Part shown: piece after piece, positions 15,613 to 24,178 of the stretch | Position numbering within the stretch: the stretch's first letter is position 1 | How the letters are laid out: each line of letters starts with the position of its first letter | Assembly (NCBI RefSeq): GCF_031453675.1 | Contig: NZ_JAVIZX010000001.1 | Coordinates: 806,001 to 870,000, forward strand | Source: Paracidovorax wautersii | GTDB lineage: Bacteria > Pseudomonadota > Gammaproteobacteria > Burkholderiales > Burkholderiaceae_C | DNA: 64,000 nt | Reading direction: 5' to 3' | Program-made: the position numbers and the translations under genes | Notes under the pieces: generated by a model | Database searches by the model: none | Seen by the model: only the letters and a program-made list of their open reading frames with translations | What the model was told of the DNA's origin: nothing

Positions 15613-18253
15613 ACACATCGGCCGGCAGGGGCCGGTCGCACAGATAGCCCTGGAAGCTGTCGCAGCCGCGCTCGCGCAAGAAGGCGAGCTGCGCGTCCGT
15701 CTCCACGCCCTCGGCCAGCACCGACAGCCCCAGGCTGTGGCCCATGGCGATGATGGCCGTGCAGATGGCCATGTCGTCGGCGTTCTGCGGCAGGTCCTTG
15801 ATGAAGCCGCGGTCGATCTTGAGCACGTCGATCGGAAAGCGCTTGAGGTGGGCGAGCGATGAATAGCCCGTGCCGAAGTCGTCCACCGCCATGCGGACGC
15901 CCAGCTCGCGCAGGCGCAGCAGCACCTGGCGCGCCTCCTCGGGGCGCTCGGCCAGCGCGCTTTCGGTGATCTCCAGCTCCAGCAGCGTGGCGGGGTAGCC
16001 GGTGTCGCGCAGCGCCGCCGCGGCGCAGCCGACCAGGTCGGTGAGGTGGAACTGGCGTGGCGACACGTTGAGCGCCAGCGTCAGCGCCGGCAGGCCGGCC
16101 TCGCGCCAGCGCTGGCCCTGGTGGCAGACCTCGCGCATCACCCATTCGCCCAACGGTCCGATGACGCCGGAGCTTTCGGCCACCGGAATGAAGCGCGTGG
16201 GCGAGATCGGTCCCTCCTGCGGGTCCACCCAGCGCACCAGCGCCTCGGCGCCGGTGATGCGGCCTGTGGCGATGTCCACCTGCGGTTGGTAGTACAGCTT
16301 GAGGTGGCCCAGGGCCAGGGCCTGGCGCAGGCGCGACTCCAGCGCCAGGCGCTCGCGCGCGGCGGCCGTCATGCGCTCGTCGAAGAAGCACCACGCGCCG
16401 CGCCCGCGCGCCTTGGCGCCGTACACGGCCGCGTGCGCGCCCTGCAGCAGGGTCTGCGCCGTGGCGGCGTGCTCGGGAAAGAGGCAGATGCCCACGCTAG
16501 CGCCGGCCACCACCTCGAAGCCCTCGGGCGAGCGCCACGGGTCGGCCGCCGCGGCGATCATGTCGCGCGCCACGTCGGCGGCCTCCTCGTCGCTGCGCAG
16601 GTGGCGCGCCAGCACGCCCAATTCGTCGCCGGCCACGCGGCTGAGCAGGTAGCCGGGCCGCATGGCCGCCTGCACCTTGCGCGCGATGTGCCTGAGCACC
16701 TGGTCGCCCGTGGCGTGGCCGTAGCTGTCGTTCACGTCCTTGAAGCGGTCCAGGTTCAGCAGCAGCACGGCCATGTGCTCGCCGCTCGCGCGGGCCTCGT
16801 GCATCGCCTGCTCCAGCTGGTGCGCGAACCAGTTGCGGTTGGCCAGTTCGGTCAGCGGGTCGTTGTGCGCCAGGAACTCCAGGCGCTGGTGCCGCGCCTT
16901 CTCCTCGGAGATGTCGGTGAACATGCACACGTAGTGCGTGACCTTGCCCGCCGCGTCGCGCACGCTGGAAAGGGACATGTGCTCGGGGAAGACCTCGCCG
17001 TTCTTGCGCCGGTTCCAGATCTCGCCCTGCCAGTGGCCGGTGCGCACCAGGCGCTCCCACAGGGCCTCGTAGAAGATGCGGTCGTGCCGGCCGGACTTGA
17101 ACAGCCGCGGCGTCTTGCCCAGCAGCTCGCGCTCGGTGTAGCCCATCAGCCGGGTGAAGGCGGCATTGACGGACAGGATGCGGTTCTGCGCATCGGTCAC
17201 CACCACGCCCTCGACCGTGTTGTCCACCACCGTCGCGGCCAGGCGCTGGCGCTCCTCGTCGCGCCGCTGGTCGCTCTGGTCGGTGAGGATGCCGGTGAAG
17301 CGCTCCGGCCGGCCCATGTCGTCCAGGTGGCGCATGCCCCGCGCCATGAACCAGCGGAACTCCCCGTCGAAGCAGCGCAGCCGCGCACTCTCGGCAAACG
17401 GCTCGCCCGCCGCCAGCGCATAGCGGATGGAGGCCACCACGCGGCGCCGGTCGTCGGCATGCAGGCGGTGCAGCCAGTGGAAGTCGCGGCCGAAGTCGGT
17501 GCCCCCGTAGTGCAGCAGCCGCTGCACCCCGGCCGAGAAGCTGAGCTGGCGCCGCGGCAGGTCGCAGTCCCAGATGCCGCCGCCGCTGCCCTCCAGCGCC
17601 AGGCGCAGGCGCGTCTCGCTGCGCTCCAGCGCCAGGCGCGCATCGCGGATCTCGCTCATGTCCTGCAGCACGCAGACGAGGTGCTCGGGCCCCGTGCCAT
17701 CGCCGCGCGGGGCCAGCGTGGTCGTGCCCAGCAGGGGCACGATCCGGCCGTCGCTGGCGCGGCGGCAGAGGTATTCGCCCACGTAGTGGTCGATCTGGCC
17801 GGACAGCAGGCGCTGCAGCTGCAGTTGCAGCGCGGCCCAGTCGGCATCGCTGCACTGCACCACGTCGCGGAAGTTGAGCGCATCCACCGTCTGCAGCGGC
17901 AGGGCCAGCAGGTGGCGCAGCCGCTCGTTCACCCACAGCACCCGGCCGGTGAGCGCGATGCGCGCGATGCCGGCGGGGGAATAGCGCACCATCAGGTCGC
18001 GCTCCCGGCGCAGGAAGCGGCGCGCCGCCTGCTCGGCGCGCACGCGGCGCAGCTGGCGCCACAGCAGGCCGGCCGCGGCCAGCACGAGCAGCGAGTCGCC
18101 CACGCGCCGCGCCAGGCGCAGGGCCTGCGCGTCGCCGGCCAGCGGTGCCAGCAGCGCATCGGCCCCCCACACCCACAGTGCGCCGGCCACGGCGGCGACC
18201 AGCGCACCCGCCCAAGGGGCGGAAAACCGGGCGGCCGGCGTGTCCCTGTCCAT
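15560..18253 (-). CDS. Membrane PAS-GGDEF-EAL protein, probable c-di-GMP phosphodiesterase
   Basis: The 897-residue product has two N-terminal membrane segments (about 12-40 and 52-66), then three PAS-type sensory regions (about 85-200, 215-335 and 338-450), a GGDEF domain (about 455-625) and an EAL domain (about 640-890). The diguanylate-cyclase signature is altered to AGDEL at 541-545, so cyclase activity is unlikely. The EAL domain keeps its catalytic set: EALVRW at 670-675, N729, ELEITES with E761 and E764, DDFGTG at 791-796, K812 and E848. It should therefore hydrolyse c-di-GMP. ATG 18253 is chosen over a GTG at 18268 because AGGAG lies just before it. It overlaps the ChaN gene tail to tail. 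Confidence 0.93.
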   Translation of the reverse strand: MDRDTPAARFSAPWAGALVAAVAGALWVWGADALLAPLAGDAQALRLARRVGDSLLVLAAAGLLWRQLRRVRAEQAARRFLRRERDLMVRYSPAGIARIALTGRVLWVNERLRHLLALPLQTVDALNFRDVVQCSDADWAALQLQLQRLLSGQIDHYVGEYLCRRASDGRIVPLLGTTTLAPRGDGTGPEHLVCVLQDMSEIRDARLALERSETRLRLALEGSGGGIWDCDLPRRQLSFSAGVQRLLHYGGTDFGRDFHWLHRLHADDRRRVVASIRYALAAGEPFAESARLRCFDGEFRWFMARGMRHLDDMGRPERFTGILTDQSDQRRDEERQRLAATVVDNTVEGVVVTDAQNRILSVNAAFTRLMGYTERELLGKTPRLFKSGRHDRIFYEALWERLVRTGHWQGEIWNRRKNGEVFPEHMSLSSVRDAAGKVTHYVCMFTDISEEKARHQRLEFLAHNDPLTELANRNWFAHQLEQAMHEARASGEHMAVLLLNLDRFKDVNDSYGHATGDQVLRHIARKVQAAMRPGYLLSRVAGDELGVLARHLRSDEEAADVARDMIAAAADPWRSPEGFEVVAGASVGICLFPEHAATAQTLLQGAHAAVYGAKARGRGAWCFFDERMTAAARERLALESRLRQALALGHLKLYYQPQVDIATGRITGAEALVRWVDPQEGPISPTRFIPVAESSGVIGPLGEWVMREVCHQGQRWREAGLPALTLALNVSPRQFHLTDLVGCAAAALRDTGYPATLLELEITESALAERPEEARQVLLRLRELGVRMAVDDFGTGYSSLAHLKRFPIDVLKIDRGFIKDLPQNADDMAICTAIIAMGHSLGLSVLAEGVETDAQLAFLRERGCDSFQGYLCDRPLPADVFTAQLQAQVLRLAQQAS

Positions 18254-18309
18254 GAAACTCCTCTTCACACCATCCGGTGGCCGGGCCGTGCTGCGACAAT
18301 CGCGGGGCT

Positions 18310-19158
18310 ATGACCCAAGCCTACATTCTCACCCTGTCCTGCCCCGACCGCCTGGGGCTGGTGCACGCCGTCTCGGGATTCCTGCTGGAACAGGGCGGCA
18401 ACATCGAAGAGGCCGCCCAATACAACGACCACGCGACCGGCCTGTTCTTCATGCGCCTGCAGTTCGCGTGCAGCACCCTCGACCAGTCCACGCTGCGCGA
18501 GCGCCTGGCGGCCTTTGCCGAGCCGCACCAGATGCGCTGGCATCTGCACGCCGCCAACGCGCCGGTCAAGACCGTCATCATGGTCAGCCGCGAAGGCCAC
18601 TGCCTGAACGATCTGCTGTTCCGCTGGAAGTCGGGCCTGCTGCCGGTGCATATTGCCGCCATCATCAGCAATCACCGCGACTTCTACCAGCTGGCCGCCA
18701 GCTACAACGTGCCGTTCCATCACATTCCCGTGACAAAGGACAACAAGGCGCAGGCCGAGGCGCGGCAGTTCGAAATCATCGAACAGGAAGGCGCCGAGCT
18801 GGTCGTGCTGGCGCGCTACATGCAGGTGCTGTCGGACGACCTGTGCCGCAAGCTCGAAGGCCGGGCGATCAACATCCACCACAGCTTCCTGCCCAGCTTC
18901 AAGGGCGCCAAGCCCTACTACCAGGCCCATGACCGCGGCGTGAAGCTCATCGGCGCCACCGCCCACTACGTGACGGCCGACCTGGACGAAGGCCCGATCA
19001 TCGAGCAGGACGTGGCCCGCGCCGACCACACCGACACGGTGGAAGACCTCACGGCCCGCGGCCGCGACACCGAGAGCCAGGTGCTGGCCCGCGCGGTGAA
19101 GTGGCACACCGAGCACCGCGTGCTGCTCAACGGCCACAAGACGGTCGTGTTCCGCTGA
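18310..19158 (+). CDS. purU: Formyltetrahydrofolate deformylase
   Basis: PurU hydrolyses 10-formyl-tetrahydrofolate to formate and tetrahydrofolate, balancing the one-carbon pool and supplying formate to PurT. The 282-residue protein has an N-terminal ACT domain (LTLSCPDRLGLVHAVSGFLL) and a C-terminal formyltransferase fold starting at about residue 85 (KTVIMVSREGHCLNDLLFRW). The catalytic segment INIHHSFLPSFKGAKPY, with its essential His, and the following IGATAHYVTADLDEGPII are intact. The ATG at 18310 is chosen because the ACT domain starts immediately; an in-frame extension to 18277 has no family similarity. The gene stands alone, divergent from the GGDEF-EAL gene across 56 bases. Confidence 0.96.
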   Translation: MTQAYILTLSCPDRLGLVHAVSGFLLEQGGNIEEAAQYNDHATGLFFMRLQFACSTLDQSTLRERLAAFAEPHQMRWHLHAANAPVKTVIMVSREGHCLNDLLFRWKSGLLPVHIAAIISNHRDFYQLAASYNVPFHHIPVTKDNKAQAEARQFEIIEQEGAELVVLARYMQVLSDDLCRKLEGRAINIHHSFLPSFKGAKPYYQAHDRGVKLIGATAHYVTADLDEGPIIEQDVARADHTDTVEDLTARGRDTESQVLARAVKWHTEHRVLLNGHKTVVFR

Positions 19159-19289
19159 GCCCCGGACGCCGCTGCCGCTGGGGCGGCGGCGGTTGCTGCC
19201 GCTTCAGGCACGGCGGGCGGCCGCGCCCCTTGGCCGGCCGGTGCGCCGCATGCCGGCAGGGCGTGCTCGCCAGCTTACGGCTTTCGTTT

Positions 19290-19390
19290 GATCAAAAACA
19301 TAGCGCCTTGCGCTTGACCCGCCTTGGATTCAGACACATAAGTGCCTGAAGTCCTTATAAATCAGGTGCATGCAGCTATGTTTTCAATAG
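19290..19390. repeat. Dispersed repeat, compound inverted copy
   Basis: AAAACATAGCGCCTTGCGCT near 19296 and GGTGCATGCAGCTATGTTTT near 19365 are imperfect inverted copies of the ATAGCTG/GCGCTT element enclosing about 50 bases. The pair lies between purU and the convergent permease gene and could fold into a long hairpin. Confidence 0.6.
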
Positions 19391-19399
19391 CTCACGCCA

Positions 19400-20173
19400 T
19401 CAGCCACGGGCGTGCGTCCAGCGCCGGCTGGCGAAGCGCGCCAGCGCATCCAGCCAGAAGCCCAGCACGCCGATGGTGAGAATGCCCGCCGTCAGCTCGT
19501 CGTAGGCCAGGCGATCGCGCGTGTCCAGGATGAAATAGCCCAGGCCGGCAGACACGCCCAGCATCTCGGCCGGCACCAGCACGATCCAGCCGATGCCCAC
19601 GGCGAGGCGAAAGCCCGTGAGCACGTGCGTGACGATGCCCGGCAGCACCACGCGCGTGACCACCTCCCAGCGCGTGGCCGACAGGCTGGCCGCCAGCCGC
19701 AGCCAGGCCGGATCCAGCGCGGCGACACCGGCGGCGGTGTTCAGCATCACCGGCCAGACGGCGGCGAAGGCGAGCAGGAAGACCACCGGTGCCTCGCCCA
19801 CGCCCAGCGCCATCACGGCCAGCGGCATCCACGACAGCGGGGACACCATGCGCAGAAACTGGAACACCGTGCCGCTGATGCGCGCGAACAGCGGCGACAT
19901 GCCGAGCAGCACGCCCAGCGGCACGCCCACCGCCAGGGCCACGCCCAGCGCAATGAAGATGCGCTGCAGGCTGATGGCGATGTGGTGCCACAGGCTGCCG
20001 TCCGCCAGCAGCCGCCACCACGCCGCCAGCCCCGCCTGCGGCGAGAACGCGTCGCGGATGGCCGCCACGTCCGACAGCTGGCGCGCGCCCAGCGCCCACA
20101 GCCCGAGCGCGATGCCGAAGCCCAGCAGCGGCCAGCCGATGCGGCCGGCCCATCGTCGTGCCGCGCCGGCCAT
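19400..20173 (-). CDS. ABC transporter permease (NitT/TauT/SsuC-like)
   Basis: The 257-residue protein is an inner-membrane permease with about six predicted helices and the binding-protein-dependent transport fold. The cytoplasmic EAA loop appears as ATRWEVVTRVVLPGIVTHVLTG (key residues V-x-LPG) around residue 170. Similarity is to the nitrate/sulfonate/taurine group (NrtB, SsuC, TauC). The ATG at 20173 overlaps the stop of the binding-protein gene (TGATG), and the gene is the last of the cassette. It would form a homodimeric channel with the ATPase encoded at 21482-22333. Confidence 0.92.
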   Translation of the reverse strand: MAGAARRWAGRIGWPLLGFGIALGLWALGARQLSDVAAIRDAFSPQAGLAAWWRLLADGSLWHHIAISLQRIFIALGVALAVGVPLGVLLGMSPLFARISGTVFQFLRMVSPLSWMPLAVMALGVGEAPVVFLLAFAAVWPVMLNTAAGVAALDPAWLRLAASLSATRWEVVTRVVLPGIVTHVLTGFRLAVGIGWIVLVPAEMLGVSAGLGYFILDTRDRLAYDELTAGILTIGVLGFWLDALARFASRRWTHARG

Positions 20174-21420
20174 CAGACGGCGATGGTCTCGGTGCGGGTG
20201 AACGCGGCCGGCGCGCCGAACGCGGCCAGCCCGCCCACCTGCGCCAGCGCGGCCTTCACGAAGCGGTCGTCCACCAGGTCGCGCGCGGCGAAGGCCGGAT
20301 CGAGCTGCTGCAGGAAGGCGGCGTCGCCTTCGACCTGGGTGGCGCGCAGCGCACGCACCAGTTCCTCGGTGTACGAAGGGTACGGGTAGGGCTGGAAGTC
20401 GATGCGCCGCTGGTACCAGCCCTTGTGCTTGACCACGCCGGCCTGCTCGTAGCCCGCGTAGTCCGACGCGGCCAGCACCTTGGACAGCACGGGCAGGCCG
20501 TGCGGCGTGTACTTGCCCTCGCCCGTGCTGGCCAGCAGCTTGGCGGTGTCGAGCTGGTTGTTGCGCGTCCACAGCTGGGCCTTGACGAGGGCATTGGTCA
20601 CGCGCTGGGCCCACTCGGGGCGCTCGGCCACATCGCGTTCGGCCAGCGTCACCAGGCAGCAGGCGTGGTTCTTCCACACGTCGCCGATGAAGCGCAGCAC
20701 CTTGCCGATCTTGAGGTTCTCGGCCGCGGCGTTGAAGGGCTCGGCCACGATGTAGCCGGCCACCGACTTGGCCGCCAGCGCCGACACCATCTCGGCCGGT
20801 GCCAGCACCACCAGGTTCACCTCCTTGGCGCCCAGCGCTGCGCTGCGCGGCTTGGACACGGGCGTGAGCCCTTCGGCGCGCAGGATCTGCTGCAGCACGA
20901 TGTTGTGGATGGAGTACCAGAACGGGATCGCCACGGTCTTGCCGCCCAGGTCGCCCACGGCGTTGATCTCGTTGGCCACCGTGAGGGCCGAGCCGTTGAC
21001 GTGGTTCCACGCCACCACCTTGGCCGGAAACTTCGAGCCGTAGCGCACCCACAGCGTGGTGGGCGACAGCAGGTGCACCACGTTCACCTGGCCGGCGATG
21101 AAGGCCTCGACGATCTGCGCCCACGAGCGGAACAGGCGCGGCTTCTCGGTGCGCAGGCCCTCGGCCTCGAACAGCTGACGGCCGTGCGCCACCAGCAGCG
21201 GCGTGGCGTCGGTGATGGGCAGGTAGCCGATGCGCACGGGCACATCGTCGCCCTTGAAGGACTGGGCCCGCGCGTCGCCCGCACGCAGCAGCGGCGTGGC
21301 GGCGGCGCCGCTCAGCGCGGCGATGCGCAGCCAGTCGCGCCGCGTGATGCCGCAGTCGCACTGGCTGGAGGCGCAGAGGTGCTGGTAGTTCAGCGATTCA
21401 GGGGAGCGGTGGTGGGACAT
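20173..21420 (-). CDS. ABC transporter substrate-binding protein, NrtA/SsuA-like, Tat signal
   Basis: This 415-residue periplasmic receptor resembles the CmpA/NrtA/SsuA group binding nitrate, bicarbonate, sulfonates or related molecules. It has a twin-arginine signal: TRRDWLRIAALSG at about 26-38, with a hydrophobic core to about 45 and cleavage near DARAQS. The n-region is unusual: cysteines at 16, 21 and 23 precede the arginines (CASSQCDC). The mature protein starts with VPVRIGYLPITDATPLLVAH, typical of the family, and VVLAPAEMVSALAAKSVAGY lies mid-protein. It is separated from the upstream ATPase gene by 61 bases and coupled to the permease. The substrate is unknown; context with a flavin-dependent oxidase-like protein favours an organosulfur or similar compound. 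Confidence 0.92.
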   Translation of the reverse strand: MSHHRSPESLNYQHLCASSQCDCGITRRDWLRIAALSGAAATPLLRAGDARAQSFKGDDVPVRIGYLPITDATPLLVAHGRQLFEAEGLRTEKPRLFRSWAQIVEAFIAGQVNVVHLLSPTTLWVRYGSKFPAKVVAWNHVNGSALTVANEINAVGDLGGKTVAIPFWYSIHNIVLQQILRAEGLTPVSKPRSAALGAKEVNLVVLAPAEMVSALAAKSVAGYIVAEPFNAAAENLKIGKVLRFIGDVWKNHACCLVTLAERDVAERPEWAQRVTNALVKAQLWTRNNQLDTAKLLASTGEGKYTPHGLPVLSKVLAASDYAGYEQAGVVKHKGWYQRRIDFQPYPYPSYTEELVRALRATQVEGDAAFLQQLDPAFAARDLVDDRFVKAALAQVGGLAAFGAPAAFTRTETIAV

Positions 21421-21481
21421 GGGAAAGACCTTTCACGATGCCGATGGGAGAGGGGGAATACAGAAGCAGAAGCAAGGACGC

Positions 21482-22333
21482 TTACAGCGCCTGCGCCACA
21501 ACGTGCGTGTCGTGCAGCGCGGCGAGGATGTCCAGCCGCAGCGCCGTGGTGGCCGCCGGGTGCGCATGGCGCGGGCGCGGAATGTCCACGCGCCATTCGC
21601 GCACCAGCGTGCCCGGCTGCCCCGCGACGCCGCCGCGCGGGCCCATCAGCACGATGCGGTCGGCCACCAGGATGGCCTCGTCGATGTCGTGCGTGACCAG
21701 CAGCGCGGCCGTGTGCCAGCGGTGCACCAGCTCCACCAGCAGGTCCTGCATGCCGGTGCGGGTGATGGCATCGAGCGCCGAGAACGGCTCGTCGGCCAGC
21801 AGCAGGCGCGGCTCGCGCGCCAGAGCCCGGGCCAGGGCCACGCGCTGCGCCATGCCGCCCGACAGCGCCGCCGGGTACAGGCGCTCGCTGCCCTGCAGTC
21901 CCACGGCGGCCAGGCAGGTCTGCACGCGCCCGCGCAGCGTGGCCGCGTCGATGGCCGGCTGGTGCTTGAAGTCGAGCCCGAACGCGGTGTTGGCAGCCAC
22001 GTTCAGCCAGGGCAGCAGGCTGGCCTGCTGGAACACCACCGCCGCGCGCGGGTGCGGTGCCGTCAGCGGGGCGCCCAGAAACTCCACCGCGCCCTGCGTG
22101 GGCGGCTGCAGGCCCGCCAGCGTGCGCAGCAGCGTGGACTTGCCACAGCCGCTGCCGCCCAGCAGCGCGACGATCTCGCGGGCGTCGATGGCGATGGACA
22201 CGTCCTCGAATACCGGCGCGCCGCCGCCCGCGTACCGGAAAGACAGGCCCGTGCCGCGCAGCGCGATGCCGGCACCCGCCTCGGCAGGCGGCTCGGACGA
22301 CCCGATCGGAGGGGGCTGCGTGGCCAGCGCCAT
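21482..22333 (-). CDS. ABC transporter ATP-binding protein (SsuB/TauB-like)
   Basis: The 283-residue ATPase contains Walker A GGSGCGKST near residue 58, Q-loop VVFQQASLLPWLNV, signature LSGGMAQRVALARAL, Walker B LLLADEPFSALD and the switch histidine in LLVTHDIDEAI. The sequence is closest in style to the nitrate/sulfonate/taurine importers. The ATG at 22333 overlaps the stop of the upstream flavoprotein gene (TGATG); a longer reading frame to 22762 lies entirely within that gene and is rejected. It powers the permease encoded at 19400-20173. Confidence 0.93.
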   Translation of the reverse strand: MALATQPPPIGSSEPPAEAGAGIALRGTGLSFRYAGGGAPVFEDVSIAIDAREIVALLGGSGCGKSTLLRTLAGLQPPTQGAVEFLGAPLTAPHPRAAVVFQQASLLPWLNVAANTAFGLDFKHQPAIDAATLRGRVQTCLAAVGLQGSERLYPAALSGGMAQRVALARALAREPRLLLADEPFSALDAITRTGMQDLLVELVHRWHTAALLVTHDIDEAILVADRIVLMGPRGGVAGQPGTLVREWRVDIPRPRHAHPAATTALRLDILAALHDTHVVAQAL

Positions 22334-23496
22334 CAGGCCGCCACCCCGGCAGCGGCGGCCGCGGCGACCCCGGTGGCCGCGGGGGCCTGAACACCGGCCT
22401 GCGCCAGCGCCGCCTGCAATTGCGTGAGGCTGGGCGTGATCACGGGGATGAAGGCCGACTCGCGCCAGCGCCGGCCGAAGTCGGGCGCGCGGTCCAGCAG
22501 ATAGGCCTTGCCGCCCGTGGCCTGCAGTTCGAGCTGCAGCGCCTCCTGCACCAGCGCGGCCAGCTGCAGCCGCACCTGGAACAGTGGCACGGGCTGGGCC
22601 TCGAACTGCCCGCTGAGCAATCCGTGGTCGATGGCCGCCACCGCGGCCTGCAGCGCCGCCTGCGCCGCACCGATGCGGGGCGCCAGCACCGCGCGGGCAT
22701 CGCCCATGTGCTGCTGGGCCGATGCCAGCGCGGCCTGCGCCAGGCCGATGGACATGCCGCACTGCATGGCCAGGAAGCCGGGGCGCGCCGCCCGCAGGAA
22801 GCGCGGCCCGTCCACGGCCAGCACGGCGCTGGCGGGCACGGCCGCGCCCTGCAGGTCGATGGCGGCCGTGTGCGTGCCGCGCAGCGCGAGCAGGTCCAGA
22901 TCGGCGCTGCGGCGCACGCCGGCGCTGCGGCTGTCGATGGACACGATGACCGGTGCATCGGTGCCCGGCACCCGCACCGCCGCCGCGACGAGGAAGCCGT
23001 CGGCATGCAGGTTGGTCACCCAGTGCATGCGGCCGCTCACCGACCAGCCGCCATGGCCGCCGCCCGTGCCGCCTTCTGCGGGCGTGGCCTGCAGTTGCAG
23101 CGGTTCGATGCAGGACAGGTACTTCATCGCGTTGGACAGGCCCGTGGCCCCGGCCTGCGTGCCGGCCAGCAGCGCGGGCAGGTGCGCTTGCTGCAGCGCG
23201 GGGCTGCCGCCCTGCAGCACGAAGTCGATGTAGCAGCGCTGCCCCCAGAGCACGAACGCGGCGGCCAGCGACAGGCGCGCCACCTCGGCGATGGCGGCCA
23301 CGGCGTCGCGCGTGTCGCCGCCCGCACCGCCTTGCGCGGCCGGCACGCCCACGCGCAGCAGGCCGGCATCGCCCAGCCGGCGCAGCACCTCGGGCGCGGC
23401 GGCGGCGCTGGTGTCCAGCGCGGCGGCCTGCGCGGCCAGCCAGTCGCGGGTGGCCTGCGGCACGAAGCGCAGGGTCTGATCGATGGCGGCGCTCAT
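22333..23496 (-). CDS. Acyl-CoA dehydrogenase-like flavoprotein (SfnB/DszC type)
   Basis: This 387-residue protein has the acyl-CoA dehydrogenase fold: an all-alpha N-terminal domain (LRRLGDAGLLRVGVPAAQGG near residue 40), a beta middle domain and a C-terminal helical bundle ending in a long Ala-rich tail. The catalytic glutamate and CoA-binding features of true acyl-CoA dehydrogenases are not evident. Together with its place in an ABC-import cassette this suggests the flavin-dependent monooxygenase-like branch (SfnB, DszC) that oxidises sulfur or nitrogen compounds. Both ends overlap neighbours (ATGA with the AhpD-like gene, TGATG with the ATPase gene), so expression is tightly coupled. The precise reaction cannot be read from sequence. 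Confidence 0.82.
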   Translation of the reverse strand: MSAAIDQTLRFVPQATRDWLAAQAAALDTSAAAAPEVLRRLGDAGLLRVGVPAAQGGAGGDTRDAVAAIAEVARLSLAAAFVLWGQRCYIDFVLQGGSPALQQAHLPALLAGTQAGATGLSNAMKYLSCIEPLQLQATPAEGGTGGGHGGWSVSGRMHWVTNLHADGFLVAAAVRVPGTDAPVIVSIDSRSAGVRRSADLDLLALRGTHTAAIDLQGAAVPASAVLAVDGPRFLRAARPGFLAMQCGMSIGLAQAALASAQQHMGDARAVLAPRIGAAQAALQAAVAAIDHGLLSGQFEAQPVPLFQVRLQLAALVQEALQLELQATGGKAYLLDRAPDFGRRWRESAFIPVITPSLTQLQAALAQAGVQAPAATGVAAAAAAGVAA

Positions 23497-24053
23497 GCGG
23501 CGAAGCGGCCGTGCGCGAACGGCTGCAGTTCGGGGTTGATGTCGCTCTGCGCCAGGTTGTTGGCGAAGTTGCACAGCGTGGCCAGGCTCACGCCCAGCAC
23601 CACTTCGAGCGCCTGGTCGTCGCCATAGCCGGCCGCGCGCCAGGCGGCCAGTGCCGGATCGGGCACCGCGCCGCGCGTGGCGATGACGGCCGTGGTGAAG
23701 GCGGCCACGGCATCCAGCCGCGCGTCGCCGGTGGGCTGGCCGTTCTGCAGCGCCAGCACCTGCACGCCGGGCAGTTGCGCCTTCTTGGTGGCGACGGCCG
23801 TGTGCCCCGCCACGCAGAAGCCGCAGCCGTGGATGCGCGCGGCCGTGATCTGCACCACCTCGCGTTCGGCCAGCGGCAGGCTGGCACGGCCGTTGATGCC
23901 GGAGACCGTAAGATAGGTCTCCAGCGCCACGGGCGCATCGGCCAGCACGCCAATCAGGTTGGGCAGGTAGCCGTTGTTGGCGATGGCCCGCTCCATCAGC
24001 GGGCGGCTGGCTTCGGGGGCGGTCGCGAGGGTGTGCTGCGGGGTGCGGCTCAT
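23493..24053 (-). CDS. Carboxymuconolactone decarboxylase/AhpD-like protein
   Basis: The 186-residue protein has the AhpD-like fold. REVVQITAARIHGCGFCVAG carries the redox-active pair C-x-x-C followed by H (CGFCVAGH) and an upstream Glu, the proton relay of alkylhydroperoxidase-type members; true carboxymuconolactone decarboxylases lack the cysteine pair. A thiol-dependent peroxidase role is therefore more likely than lactone decarboxylation. ATG 24053 is chosen; the frame extends to 24086 without family similarity. It is the first gene of the cassette, 125 bases downstream of the AraC gene on the same strand, and its stop overlaps the start of the flavoprotein gene. Confidence 0.88.
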   Translation of the reverse strand: MSRTPQHTLATAPEASRPLMERAIANNGYLPNLIGVLADAPVALETYLTVSGINGRASLPLAEREVVQITAARIHGCGFCVAGHTAVATKKAQLPGVQVLALQNGQPTGDARLDAVAAFTTAVIATRGAVPDPALAAWRAAGYGDDQALEVVLGVSLATLCNFANNLAQSDINPELQPFAHGRFAA

Positions 24054-24178
24054 ACAGTCTCCGGTCGGGAAGGGGGAGCGGTCCATTGTGCGATCGCGGG
24101 GACGAAAAGCCCTGCCCCACCGTCCCGCTTTTATGCCCCAGCGTCACATCCGCGTGCCGGTAGCCCGGCTGTCACGCG

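Noticed and set aside
16046-18313. A 755-codon open frame opposite the GGDEF-EAL gene
   Set aside because: Antisense shadow; no domain, no ribosome binding site, and the minus-strand protein is complete.
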